A DNA stretch of 38,270 nt from a bacterium (GTDB taxonomy: Bacteria > Patescibacteriota > Microgenomatia > Levybacterales > UBA12049). The position numbers and the translations under genes are program-made. The stretch spans positions 1 to 38,270 of the forward strand of contig JAKALN010000005.1 in NCBI GenBank assembly GCA_021824155.1. Reading direction: 5' to 3'. Of the stretch, positions 1 through 11,071 are shown piece by piece. Within the stretch, counting starts at the first letter, position 1. Every line of letters begins with the position of its first letter. Below the pieces are notes generated by a model. It ran no database searches. It had not been told where the DNA came from and worked only from the letters and a program-made list of their open reading frames with translations.

Positions 1-59
1 TCGAACCCACGACCGCAGGGATATGAATCCTGTGCTCTAACCGACTGAGCTACCCTGGC
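1..59 (-). tRNA. tRNA-Met (anticodon CAT), partial, truncated by window start
   Basis: Reverse complement reads GCCAGGG-TA-GCTCAGTCGGTTAGAGC-A-CAGGA-TTCATAT-CCCTG-CGGTC-GTGGG-TTCGA..., with D-arm, CAT anticodon loop and start of the T-arm. It could also be tRNA-Ile2 with lysidine. Confidence 0.9.
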
Positions 60-82
60 GAAACTCACACTATTTTATCATC

Positions 83-99
83 TGCTTCAATTTGAAGCA
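83..99. promoter_or_regulatory. perfect 8-1-8 palindrome TGCTTCAA-T-TTGAAGCA between divergent promoters
   Basis: Read directly. Candidate promoters flank it: plus-strand TATAAT at 109-114; minus-strand TTGCTT-17-TAAAAT in front of the tRNA. Confidence 0.5.
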
Positions 100-120
100 A
101 ATTTGTTGTATAATTGCAAA

Positions 121-318
121 AGCAAAGTGAGATTGTGCGGTTACAGCGTAAGTTTATTGCTAGCGCTGTCGCACTCCTTAAAGGGAAATCGTTGGGAAAG
201 ACCGTGAGGTTTGTCCCACGCTTTAGCGAACGCGCGGGGTAGTGTACAGTGCACATGAGGCTCATAATCTCATAGGCTAGGCGCAACTCCTAGCCCCGCA
301 ACATATTCCTCCTTTTTT
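121..318 (+). ncRNA. candidate structured RNA / murI leader of unknown family, ending in an initiator-tRNA-like fold and poly-T
   Basis: TATAAT at 109-114; hairpin GTGCG/ACAGCG (135-148) with CGCTGT/CGCAC (164-174); hairpin TGGGA-AA-GACC-GTGA-GGTT-TG-TCCCA (193-218); tRNA-like fold 233-301; poly-T tract about 310-317. Confidence 0.45.
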
Positions 319-320
319 CT

Positions 321-1111
321 ATGAACGAACCTATCGGAATAATAGACTCTGGTTTAGGAGGCTTAAGTATAGCTTCGGTTTTAATCAAAAAACTCCCCAG
401 GGAATCATTTATTTATCTGGCAGACTCCCGGAATTGTCCTTATGGCCAAAAAGACAAAGAAGAAATTTATGAATTGACAAAAAAAATGGTTAAGTATCTT
501 CTTAAAAAGAATATAAAGCTTTTAGTTGTTGCCTGTAATACAATTACGGTTACGTCAATAGATAAATTAAGGAAGGATTTTAACGAGGTTCCGATTGTTG
601 GTATAGTTCCGGTTATAAAGACCGCACAGGAGAAAACAGCAAACGGAAGAATCGGAGTTTATTCTACTATGGTTACAGCAAAAAGCCCCTATCAGAAAGA
701 TTTGATTAGAAAATTTGCTAAAAACAGTAATGTTGTAAACTTGGGTTCATTAAAGCTGGTTTCCCTGATAGAGAAAGGGGAGGGAGAAGGAATAAACAGA
801 CTTTTGAATAAAGAATTAAGGATATTTAAAGAAAATAATATAGATGTCCTTGCTCTTGGCTGTTCTCATTTTCCGCTTATCAAAAAAGAAATTAGCAGAT
901 TGCTGCCCAATGTTTTAATTCTTGATTCTTCTATAGCCGTTTTTCATCAGGTTAAAAGAATTCTTGAAAATAATAATATACTTTCAAGTTCACAAAATTC
1001 AGATTATAATTTTCTTACAACGGGAGATAAGAAGTTTTTTACCAAGTTTGTCAAAAAAACAATTGGAGCAAAATTGACAAACAAAGCCAAATTAAGTAGA
1101 ATTTCGCTTCA

Positions 1112-1115
<4 letters not shown>
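321..1115 (+). CDS. murI: glutamate racemase
   Basis: IGIIDSGLGGLSIASVL, VVACNTITV and ALGCSHFPLI motifs. Confidence 0.95.
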
Positions 1116-3617
<2,502 letters not shown>

Positions 3618-3629
3618 TAATATAAGGAC

Positions 3630-4625
3630 ATGAAAACAATTTTTTCGGGTATTCAGCCATCGGGAAATTTACATATAGGTAACTATATAGGCGCTTTAAG
3701 GCAATGGGTCAATCTACAGAATTCAGAATCTAAAATTCAGAATTCAGAATTATTTTTTTGCATTGTTGACCTTCATGCAATAACAGTTCCACAGGATCCT
3801 AGAGTTTTGAAAGGAAAAATACTGGAGGTTACTGCTTTATATATTGCATCAGGAATAGATCCCAAAAAATCTCATATTTTTGTTCAATCGGAGAATCCCG
3901 ACCACGCAGAGCTTGCCTGGATTTTAAATACGATTACCCCTTTTGGACAATTGGAAAGAATGACCCAATTTAAAGATAAGTCTCAAAAACATGAAGCAAA
4001 CGTAGGGCTTTTTGACTATCCGGTTTTAATGGCTTCGGACATCCTTTTATATGATACGGATGAGGTGCCTGTTGGAGAAGACCAAAAACAGCATATAGAA
4101 CTAACCAGGGATTTGGCGGAAAAGTTTAATTCAAAGTTCGGACAGACATTTAAACTTCCAATGCCCATGATTCAAAAAGATGCCGCAAGAATAATGAGTC
4201 TTCAAAATCCTGCCTCTAAAATGAGTAAATCCGACAAAGATCCCTTAGCAACAATTAATCTTTTGGATTCAGAAGAGGAAATAAGAGAAAAAATTAAAAA
4301 AGCGGTAACAGACTCGGGCTCTCATATTTCCAAAGACCAAGGGTCAGAAGCGCTTTCAAACCTTATTAGTATTTATTCGGCTTTTGTGAATAAGTCTTTT
4401 GAAGGTTCCTATGATGAGCTTGAAGGAAAATCTTATTCCGAATTTAAAACACTTTTGGCAGATTTAATTGTTGAAACCTTAACCCAGATTCAAAAAAGAT
4501 ACAAGGAAATAGCGGGAGAAAAAAGTATTCTTAAAGATATTTTGGAGGAAGGAAGAGAATTTGCAAAAGATAAATCCTCAAAAAAACTTTTGGAAGTTAA
4601 AGAAAAAGTCGGCCTCGGTATGTAA
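3630..4625 (+). CDS. trpS: tryptophanyl-tRNA synthetase
   Basis: SGIQPSGNLHIGNYIGAL (HIGH), DLHAITVPQDP, KMSKSD. Confidence 0.97.
   Translation: MKTIFSGIQPSGNLHIGNYIGALRQWVNLQNSESKIQNSELFFCIVDLHAITVPQDPRVLKGKILEVTALYIASGIDPKKSHIFVQSENPDHAELAWILNTITPFGQLERMTQFKDKSQKHEANVGLFDYPVLMASDILLYDTDEVPVGEDQKQHIELTRDLAEKFNSKFGQTFKLPMPMIQKDAARIMSLQNPASKMSKSDKDPLATINLLDSEEEIREKIKKAVTDSGSHISKDQGSEALSNLISIYSAFVNKSFEGSYDELEGKSYSEFKTLLADLIVETLTQIQKRYKEIAGEKSILKDILEEGREFAKDKSSKKLLEVKEKVGLGM
3716..3752 (+). repeat. heptad repeat (AGAATTC-type) in-frame in trpS
   Basis: acAGAATTCAGAATCTAAAATTCAGAATTCAGAATTA; encodes QNSESKIQNSEL. Confidence 0.8.
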
Positions 4626-4679
4626 ATTTCTCTAAAAACTGTGGTAATTGAGCTCAAGCTGTGGTATAATTTGCTTCCT

Positions 4680-6542
4680 ATGGCAAACGGAAAAAAGACC
4701 AAGCACTTAAAGCACGTAAAATTTAAAATGAACCTTTCCTGGAAGAACATGATTATTTATGTTTTCCTGTTTCTTTTTATTGCGTTTATTTTTTTAGGTC
4801 TTAACCAATCCTCAAGCCCTACTTTTCAGGAAACAAAAACAGTTCCTCTTTCCCAGGCAATCTCCGATGTAAAACAGGGTAAGGTTACAAGTATGGATGT
4901 ATATCTAAATAAGCTTGTTTTGCACGAGAAAACAGGCGATATCCAAAGCACAAAAGAATCAACATCCGACGTTTACCAGTTGTTTAAAAACGCAGGAGTT
5001 TCCCTCGATAAGACAAAAGTTAATATAAATGACGATACTACACTTAACAACATAATAAATATCCTTTCTACCCTTTTACCGGTTATTTTAATGGTAGCCT
5101 TCTTTTATTTTATATTTAGGCAGGCAAGGGGAGCTCAGGAAAGCGTTTTTTCTTTCGGACAGTCAAAGGCAAAAATCTTTAACAAAGACAATCCCAGAAT
5201 TACTTTTAACGATGTTGCAGGAGTTGATGAAGCAAAACAGGAGCTTTTTGAAATTGTAGATTTTCTTAAAAACCCCGGTAAATATAAGGCAATGGGAGCC
5301 CGTACTCCAAAAGGGGTATTGATGGTTGGGCCTTCGGGAACGGGTAAAACTCTTCTTGCAAGAGCAACCGCAGGAGAAGCAGGAGTGCCTTTCTTTTCTA
5401 TGGCAGGCTCCGAGTTTATGGAAATGCTTGTTGGGGTGGGAGCATCAAGAGTAAGAGATTTATTTAATAATGCGAAAAAAGCACAGCCCGCAATTATTTT
5501 TATAGATGAAGTTGATGCAATCGGAAGACAAAGAGGATACGGATTAATGGGTGGACATGATGAAAGAGAACAAACCTTAAACCAGATATTGGTAGAAATG
5601 GACGGTTTTGCTCCGACAGAACAATTAGTAGTAATAGCCGCAACCAACAGGCCGGATGTATTAGATCCCGCTTTGGTCAGGCCGGGAAGATTCGATAGAA
5701 GAGTAGTTTTGGATATGCCTGATGTTAACGGAAGAAAAGCGATTCTTTCTATTCATGCAAGGGGAAAACCCTTTGACAGACACGTTGAATGGGAAAAAAT
5801 AGCAAAAAGGACAGTGGGATTTTCCGGAGCCGATCTGGAAAATATGCTAAATGAGTCTGCAATTCTTGCAGCGCGTTTGTCTAAAAAGGCAATAGATATG
5901 AAAGATTTGGAAGAAGCCGCAACAAAAGTAAAGCTGGGTCCTGAAAAAAGAAGGCTTCAGACGGAAGAAGACAGGCGTATGACAGCATACCATGAAGCGG
6001 GTCACGCGTTAGTTTCCTGGTATATGCCCGGAATGGATCCTGTACATAGAATTTCAATTGTTTCAAGGGGAATGTCTTTAGGCCATACCATGATGGAGCC
6101 GACAGAACACGTGCACGAAACAAAAACGCATCTTTTGGAAGAAATTGCGGTAATGCTTGGGGGAAGGGCCGCGGAGAGTTTAATATTTAAAGAAATGACA
6201 ACCGGGGCATCTGATGATATTGCAAAGGCAACTGAAGTTGCAAGAACAATGGTTGTTGAGTATGGAATGAGTGAGTTAGGTCCTATAAATCTGGATTCGG
6301 ATTCAAGACGCAATCCCTATGAGCAGGCTCAGATTTCGCCCGAAATGGCAGCTAAAATCGATTACCAAGTCAAAAAAATAACGGACGAAGCATATAGGAA
6401 TGCATCCGATATTCTTAAAAAATTAAAAGATAAGCTTGATTTACTGGCAGACGAGCTTCTTAAAAGTGAAACCATTGAGTCTGAAGATTTTGCAAGAATA
6501 ATCGGGCCCAAAAAACCCGCTCTTCTAAAGGTTAAGGCTTAG
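4680..6542 (+). CDS. ftsH: ATP-dependent zinc metalloprotease FtsH
   Basis: Walker A GPSGTGKTLLA, FIDEVDAIGRQRG, SRH region, HEAGHALV. Start at 4680 (MANGKK) because TATAAT at 4665-4670 lies inside the longer ORF. Confidence 0.96.
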   Translation: MANGKKTKHLKHVKFKMNLSWKNMIIYVFLFLFIAFIFLGLNQSSSPTFQETKTVPLSQAISDVKQGKVTSMDVYLNKLVLHEKTGDIQSTKESTSDVYQLFKNAGVSLDKTKVNINDDTTLNNIINILSTLLPVILMVAFFYFIFRQARGAQESVFSFGQSKAKIFNKDNPRITFNDVAGVDEAKQELFEIVDFLKNPGKYKAMGARTPKGVLMVGPSGTGKTLLARATAGEAGVPFFSMAGSEFMEMLVGVGASRVRDLFNNAKKAQPAIIFIDEVDAIGRQRGYGLMGGHDEREQTLNQILVEMDGFAPTEQLVVIAATNRPDVLDPALVRPGRFDRRVVLDMPDVNGRKAILSIHARGKPFDRHVEWEKIAKRTVGFSGADLENMLNESAILAARLSKKAIDMKDLEEAATKVKLGPEKRRLQTEEDRRMTAYHEAGHALVSWYMPGMDPVHRISIVSRGMSLGHTMMEPTEHVHETKTHLLEEIAVMLGGRAAESLIFKEMTTGASDDIAKATEVARTMVVEYGMSELGPINLDSDSRRNPYEQAQISPEMAAKIDYQVKKITDEAYRNASDILKKLKDKLDLLADELLKSETIESEDFARIIGPKKPALLKVKA

Positions 6543-6591
6543 TTGACAAGCTTTAACTTTAGTGAGATTATAGAACTGAATTTATCCGTAT

Positions 6592-7251
6592 ATGGCAACA
6601 CAAAAGAAGAAAAATGCGGAGTCTGCTAGGCCTCATTTCTCCAAAAAAGAATCTGTTATTTTAGGCTTTGAGTTGGCAAAGAAAAATATTCTGTTTTTCA
6701 TAGGAATTTTTGTAATAGTTGCCGTAATATTCATAGTATCGGAATCGCTTCAATTTGGCTCGGCTGCAAAAACCGGAGTTTCTGGCTACGGGATTGTAAA
6801 CATAATTTCCTTTTTGGTGAACGTTGTTATAAGTATGGGTCTTATAAAAATATCCTTAGAGTTTGTAGATAAGAAAAAGCCTAAATTTTCCGATCTTTTA
6901 TACATAAAACCTTTTTGGTATTTTCTTCTTGGAAGTTTAATGAGGGGGGTAATAACCGTAATAGGACTTATTCTTCTTATAATTCCCGGTATTGTTTTTT
7001 CCATAAGACTTCAGTTTGTCACATATCTTATTGTCGATAAAAACATGCATCCTATAGATGCAATAAAAAAATCCTGGGCAATGACAAAAGGAAATACCTG
7101 GAACCTTTTTTTCTTTGGGATACTGTTAGCACTCATAAATATCTTAGGAGCGTTAATTCTTCTTGTGGGACTTTTTGTAACCGTTCCTCTGACAATGCTT
7201 GCAACAACCTTTGTTTACCGTAAGCTCCTCTTACAATCCAAAGCTTCCTAA
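6592..7251 (+). CDS. multi-pass membrane protein of unknown function
   Basis: Several hydrophobic helices; KSWAMTKGNTWNLF segment resembles the YciC/DUF975-like class of membrane proteins. Confidence 0.7.
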   Translation: MATQKKKNAESARPHFSKKESVILGFELAKKNILFFIGIFVIVAVIFIVSESLQFGSAAKTGVSGYGIVNIISFLVNVVISMGLIKISLEFVDKKKPKFSDLLYIKPFWYFLLGSLMRGVITVIGLILLIIPGIVFSIRLQFVTYLIVDKNMHPIDAIKKSWAMTKGNTWNLFFFGILLALINILGALILLVGLFVTVPLTMLATTFVYRKLLLQSKAS

Positions 7252-7265
7252 GCTATAATCATTTT

Positions 7266-8195
7266 ATGGAAAAACTCGTAATAATTGACGGTAACGCAAT
7301 AGTACACCGTGCTTATCATGCACTGCCCCCTATGAATACAAAGAGCGGTAAACCCACAAACGCCGTTTACGGTTTTTTCTCCATGCTTTTAAAGCTTTTG
7401 GCCGATTTAAAACCTGAATATCTTATTGTTTGTTTTGACAGGCCCAAGCCTACTTTTAGAAAGCAAATGTACGTTGGTTATCAGGCAAAAAGGCCGAAAA
7501 TGTCGGACGATTTGGTCCCACAGATTGACTTGCTCCACAAAGCCTTGGACAAAGCAAAAATTGCGCATTTTGAAATAGACGGGTATGAAGCAGACGACTT
7601 AATAGGAACTATTTCCAGGCAATCGGGGGAAAAAAAACTGCAGACAATAATAGTTACCGGTGATAGGGATCTCTTACAGCTTGTAAACCATAGGGTTTGG
7701 GTTCTTGCGCCTGTTTTAGGAATAACAAAAATGGTTCTGTATGATGAAGAAAAAGTAAAAGAGAAATACGGTTTAAGACCTTCGCAATTTATAGATTATA
7801 AGGCTTTGGTTGGTGATGCGTCCGATAATTATCCCGGTGTTTCGGGGATTGGTCCAAAAACGGCAAGCGAATTACTAAAAAAATACGACAATTTTGAGAA
7901 TCTTTATAAGCACATCTCTGAATTGCCGGAAAATGTAGGTTCAAGGTTGGCGGTTGACGCCGAACAGGCTGCTCTGGCAAAAAAATTGGCAACAATTGTA
8001 ACCGACGCGCCTGTTAAAATGGAGTTAGAAAAAGCAAAAACAGAGGAAATAGATAAAAAAGGCCTTTTATCCGAGTTCCAAGAATTGGGATTTAAAAGTC
8101 TGATAGGAAGAATTTCAAATTTGGACAACGGCCAAAGTGTAAATCGGTCTCAAGAGGAAAAGAAAAACAATGATAAGCAACTGGAACTTTTATAA
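7266..8195 (+). CDS. standalone 5'-3' exonuclease (PolA N-terminal/FEN-like domain)
   Basis: DGNAIVHRAYHALPP, DGYEADDLIGT, VTGDRDLLQLV, GDASDNYPGVSGIGPKTA; no polymerase domain. Confidence 0.93.
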   Translation: MEKLVIIDGNAIVHRAYHALPPMNTKSGKPTNAVYGFFSMLLKLLADLKPEYLIVCFDRPKPTFRKQMYVGYQAKRPKMSDDLVPQIDLLHKALDKAKIAHFEIDGYEADDLIGTISRQSGEKKLQTIIVTGDRDLLQLVNHRVWVLAPVLGITKMVLYDEEKVKEKYGLRPSQFIDYKALVGDASDNYPGVSGIGPKTASELLKKYDNFENLYKHISELPENVGSRLAVDAEQAALAKKLATIVTDAPVKMELEKAKTEEIDKKGLLSEFQELGFKSLIGRISNLDNGQSVNRSQEEKKNNDKQLELL

Positions 8196-8262
8196 ATTTC
8201 TAATTTCTAATTCAAAATTTTTACTAAAAGTGAAATATCTAAATTTTAAAATTTAAAACATT
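8196..8262. repeat. AT-rich heptad-periodic intergenic repeat
   Basis: TTTCTAA TTTCTAA TTCAAAA TTTTTAC ... Confidence 0.55.
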
Positions 8263-8283
8263 AAGGATCGATTGAAAATTGGT

Positions 8284-9384
8284 ATGAAGGTTGCAATTGT
8301 TCATGACTATATAAAAGAATATGGGGGAGCGGAAAGGGTCTTAGAAGCTCTTTGTGAGATTTTTCCGGATGCGCCTATTTACACAGCCTTTTATAAAAAT
8401 AATTCCATTGCCTACGAACATTTTAAAGATAAGAAGATAATTCCTTCCTGGGCACAGCACTTTCCATTTTTCCCAAAACTCGCAAGTCCTTTAAGGTTTT
8501 TGACTCCTCTAATTTGGGGGAGCTTTAATTTTAAAGATTATGATTTGGTTATTTCTTCCGCAAGTTGGTATATAACAAAAGGATTTAAGAAAAAAGGCAA
8601 TAAATTTATAGAAATTTGCTATTGCCATACTCCACCAAGGTGGCTTTATGGCTATAATACGTCTGTTAATTTCCAAAAACATAGATTAGTAAAGCTGTAT
8701 GCATTAATCGTCGGACATTTTTTAAGGCTATACGATTTTAAAAAGGCGCAAAAAGTTGACTATTTCATAGCAAATTCAAAAGAGGTAAAAAAAAGAATTA
8801 AAAAATTTTACAGAAGAGACTCCACGGTAATTTATCCGCCTGTTTCATTGCCAAAGGTAAATGCCCCAAGCTTAAAAAGAGATTATTATTTTATAGTTTC
8901 AAGAATTGTCGGGGCAAAAGGCCTTGATTTGGCAGTTGATGCAGCGGTCAAAGAAGGATTTAAGCTTAAAATTGCCGGTTCTTCTGCTGGTTATTATTTT
9001 GAACACGATAAGCTGGTGGAGAAGGCAGAAGGGAAAGTAGAATTTTTAGGGCAAGTGACGGATGAAGAACTTGCCAAACTTTATAAAGGGGCAAAAGCTT
9101 TTCTTGCTTTATCTAGAGATGAAGATTTTGGTATTACACCGGTTGAAGCAATGCTTTCGGGAACTCCGGTTATTGCTTTTAACGGAGGTGGATACAGGGA
9201 GACCGTGATAAACGGAAAAACGGGAATCCTCTTTAATGATTATTCTGCCGAAGGGTTAACAGAAGCGATAAAAGAATTTGACAAATTAAATATAAAAGAT
9301 GTAGATTGTATAGCTCAGGGAGAAAAATTTTCAAAAGAAAGATTTAAGAGGGAGATAAAAGATTTTGTAGAGAAATATGCCTGA
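8284..9384 (+). CDS. glycosyltransferase family 4
   Basis: VAIVHDYIKEYGGAERVLEAL, EDFGITPVEAMLSGTPVIAFNGGG. Confidence 0.9.
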   Translation: MKVAIVHDYIKEYGGAERVLEALCEIFPDAPIYTAFYKNNSIAYEHFKDKKIIPSWAQHFPFFPKLASPLRFLTPLIWGSFNFKDYDLVISSASWYITKGFKKKGNKFIEICYCHTPPRWLYGYNTSVNFQKHRLVKLYALIVGHFLRLYDFKKAQKVDYFIANSKEVKKRIKKFYRRDSTVIYPPVSLPKVNAPSLKRDYYFIVSRIVGAKGLDLAVDAAVKEGFKLKIAGSSAGYYFEHDKLVEKAEGKVEFLGQVTDEELAKLYKGAKAFLALSRDEDFGITPVEAMLSGTPVIAFNGGGYRETVINGKTGILFNDYSAEGLTEAIKEFDKLNIKDVDCIAQGEKFSKERFKREIKDFVEKYA

Positions 9385-10219
9385 ACTACCCGAAGTCGAA
9401 ACAGTTAAAATAGGCCTTCAAAAATATCTTGTAGGACACAAAATTTTGGATGTTGAGGTTAAAGTCCCCAAGCTTTTTCAAGGAGACCCCAAAAACTTAA
9501 CTGGTGCAAAAGCAACCGGAATAAGAAGAGTAGGAAAGGGCTTGATAATAGATTTGAATAATGGTTATTCAATGGCAATCCATATAAAATTAACCGGACA
9601 GTTAATTTATAGGGATGAAAAGACCAAGAATGTCCAGGTTTCAAAAGAAAAAGTTGGACAACTTCCGTCAAATGCTACCCATGTTATTTTTACTCTCGAT
9701 AAAGGAGCTATTCTTTATTACAACGACAGAAGAAGATTTGGCTGGATAAAAGTATTGCCAACGGAAGAAGTCTCAGAGCTGCCATTTTTTAAAGGAATGG
9801 GGCCTGAGCCATTTAAAGATTTAACCCTAGAAAAGTTTAAAAAAGTGATTAGTTCATCAAATACTGCTGTTAAGCCTCTGATTATGGATCAGAAAAAAAT
9901 AGGAGGGATAGGAAACATTTACGCAAACGACGCATTATTTTTAGCAGGGATTGACCCGAGAAGGAAAGCGAAAACATTAACAGAAGAAGAGATAGAAAAA
10001 CTTTATAAAGCAGTATATAACGTTATGGAAAAAAGCATTAGATTTGGAGGAGCAAGCGAACTTAACTTTGTAAATGTTTTAGGTCAGGAAGGTGAATACC
10101 AAAACCATTCTTTGGTTTACGGAAAACAAGGGCAAAAATGCCCAAAAGACGGAGAGACAATAAAAAAATTTTTCTTAGGCGGACGTGGCACCTACATCTG
10201 TCCTAAACATCAGAAGTAG
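9377..10219 (+). CDS. mutM: formamidopyrimidine-DNA glycosylase
   Basis: MPELPEVETVKIGL, GGIGNIYANDALF, C-terminal zinc-finger-like region. Confidence 0.94.
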   Translation: MPELPEVETVKIGLQKYLVGHKILDVEVKVPKLFQGDPKNLTGAKATGIRRVGKGLIIDLNNGYSMAIHIKLTGQLIYRDEKTKNVQVSKEKVGQLPSNATHVIFTLDKGAILYYNDRRRFGWIKVLPTEEVSELPFFKGMGPEPFKDLTLEKFKKVISSSNTAVKPLIMDQKKIGGIGNIYANDALFLAGIDPRRKAKTLTEEEIEKLYKAVYNVMEKSIRFGGASELNFVNVLGQEGEYQNHSLVYGKQGQKCPKDGETIKKFFLGGRGTYICPKHQK

Positions 10220-10281
10220 AGGTTGATTTTTGTAAAGTCTAATGATAGTATTAGAACCTAGCGCAAGGAGCTAGTTTTTTT

Positions 10282-10983
10282 ATGGCTTATAAAGACAAAA
10301 TTGTAATGTCTATTGGCGGTTCCCTTATTTTTCCAAATGGGGGAATTGACACTAAGTTCTTAAAAGAACTTAACGCTTTTATTCGAAAGCAACTGGCGAA
10401 AAATAAAAATCGCCAGTTTTTTTTGGTAGTAGGGGGAGGAACAATAGCCAGACATTACAGAGATGCCGGAAGAGAAGTAATAGGCCACGAATTAACAAGA
10501 GATGATTTAGACTGGCTTGGAATTCATGCGACTAAACTTAATGCCCACTTAATAAGAACGATTTTTAGAGATATAGCCCATCCCTACATAATTAAGCATT
10601 ATGAGATTATAAGAAAAGCGCACGAGTCGGTAGTTGTTGCCGCGGGATGGAAACCGGGCTGGTCAACGGATTACGACGCCGTTTTGCTCTGCGAGGATTA
10701 TAACGTTAAGGAAATTATCAATTTAAGCAACATTTCTCAGGTTTTTGATAAAGACCCGAAGAAATACAAAGATGCCAAACCGATAGAAAAAATTTCTTGG
10801 AATAATTTCAGAAAGTTAGTCGGAGATGAATGGATTCCGGGCATGAATGCTCCATTTGACCCCGTTGCCGCACAAAAGGCACAGGAAGAAGGAGTAAAAG
10901 TTGCCGTTTTGTCGGGACACGACTTTAAAAACCTTGAAAAATATTTTAAGGGCGAAAAATTCCTCGGTACTGTGATAGAATAA
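10282..10983 (+). CDS. pyrH: UMP kinase, archaeal-type
   Basis: KIVMSIGGSLI, FFLVVGGGTIARHYRDAG, CEDYNVKEIINLSNISQVFDKDPKKY, PGMNAPFDPVAAQKAQEE. Confidence 0.88.
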   Translation: MAYKDKIVMSIGGSLIFPNGGIDTKFLKELNAFIRKQLAKNKNRQFFLVVGGGTIARHYRDAGREVIGHELTRDDLDWLGIHATKLNAHLIRTIFRDIAHPYIIKHYEIIRKAHESVVVAAGWKPGWSTDYDAVLLCEDYNVKEIINLSNISQVFDKDPKKYKDAKPIEKISWNNFRKLVGDEWIPGMNAPFDPVAAQKAQEEGVKVAVLSGHDFKNLEKYFKGEKFLGTVIE

Positions 10984-10986
10984 GGC

Positions 10987-11068
10987 CATATTTACTATTG
11001 ACTATTTACGATTTATTACTTTTTAGTTAATTAGTAGTTCTAATTAGTAAATAGTAAATTGTATTTTG
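10987..11068. repeat. AT-rich heptad-periodic intergenic repeat with inverted arms
   Basis: TTTACTA TTGACTA TTTACGA ... GTAAATA GTAAATT. Confidence 0.6.
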
Positions 11069-11071
11069 TAA

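Noticed and set aside
65-286. 73-aa minus-strand ORF
   Set aside because: Lies over the palindrome, the promoter, structured RNA hairpins and the tRNA-like fold; no protein features.
121-318. tmRNA, RNase P, 6S, SRP or 5S RNA assignment for the murI upstream RNA
   Set aside because: No ANDYALAA-like tag ORF, no canonical T-loop, no GAGGAAAGTCC/ACAGAA-type P RNA motifs, no SRP GGAAG/GCAGC core, no long 6S rod with central bubble, no 5S core sequence.
5135-5647. 170-aa minus-strand ORF antisense to ftsH
   Set aside because: Mirrors the conserved AAA+ region; spurious shadow ORF.
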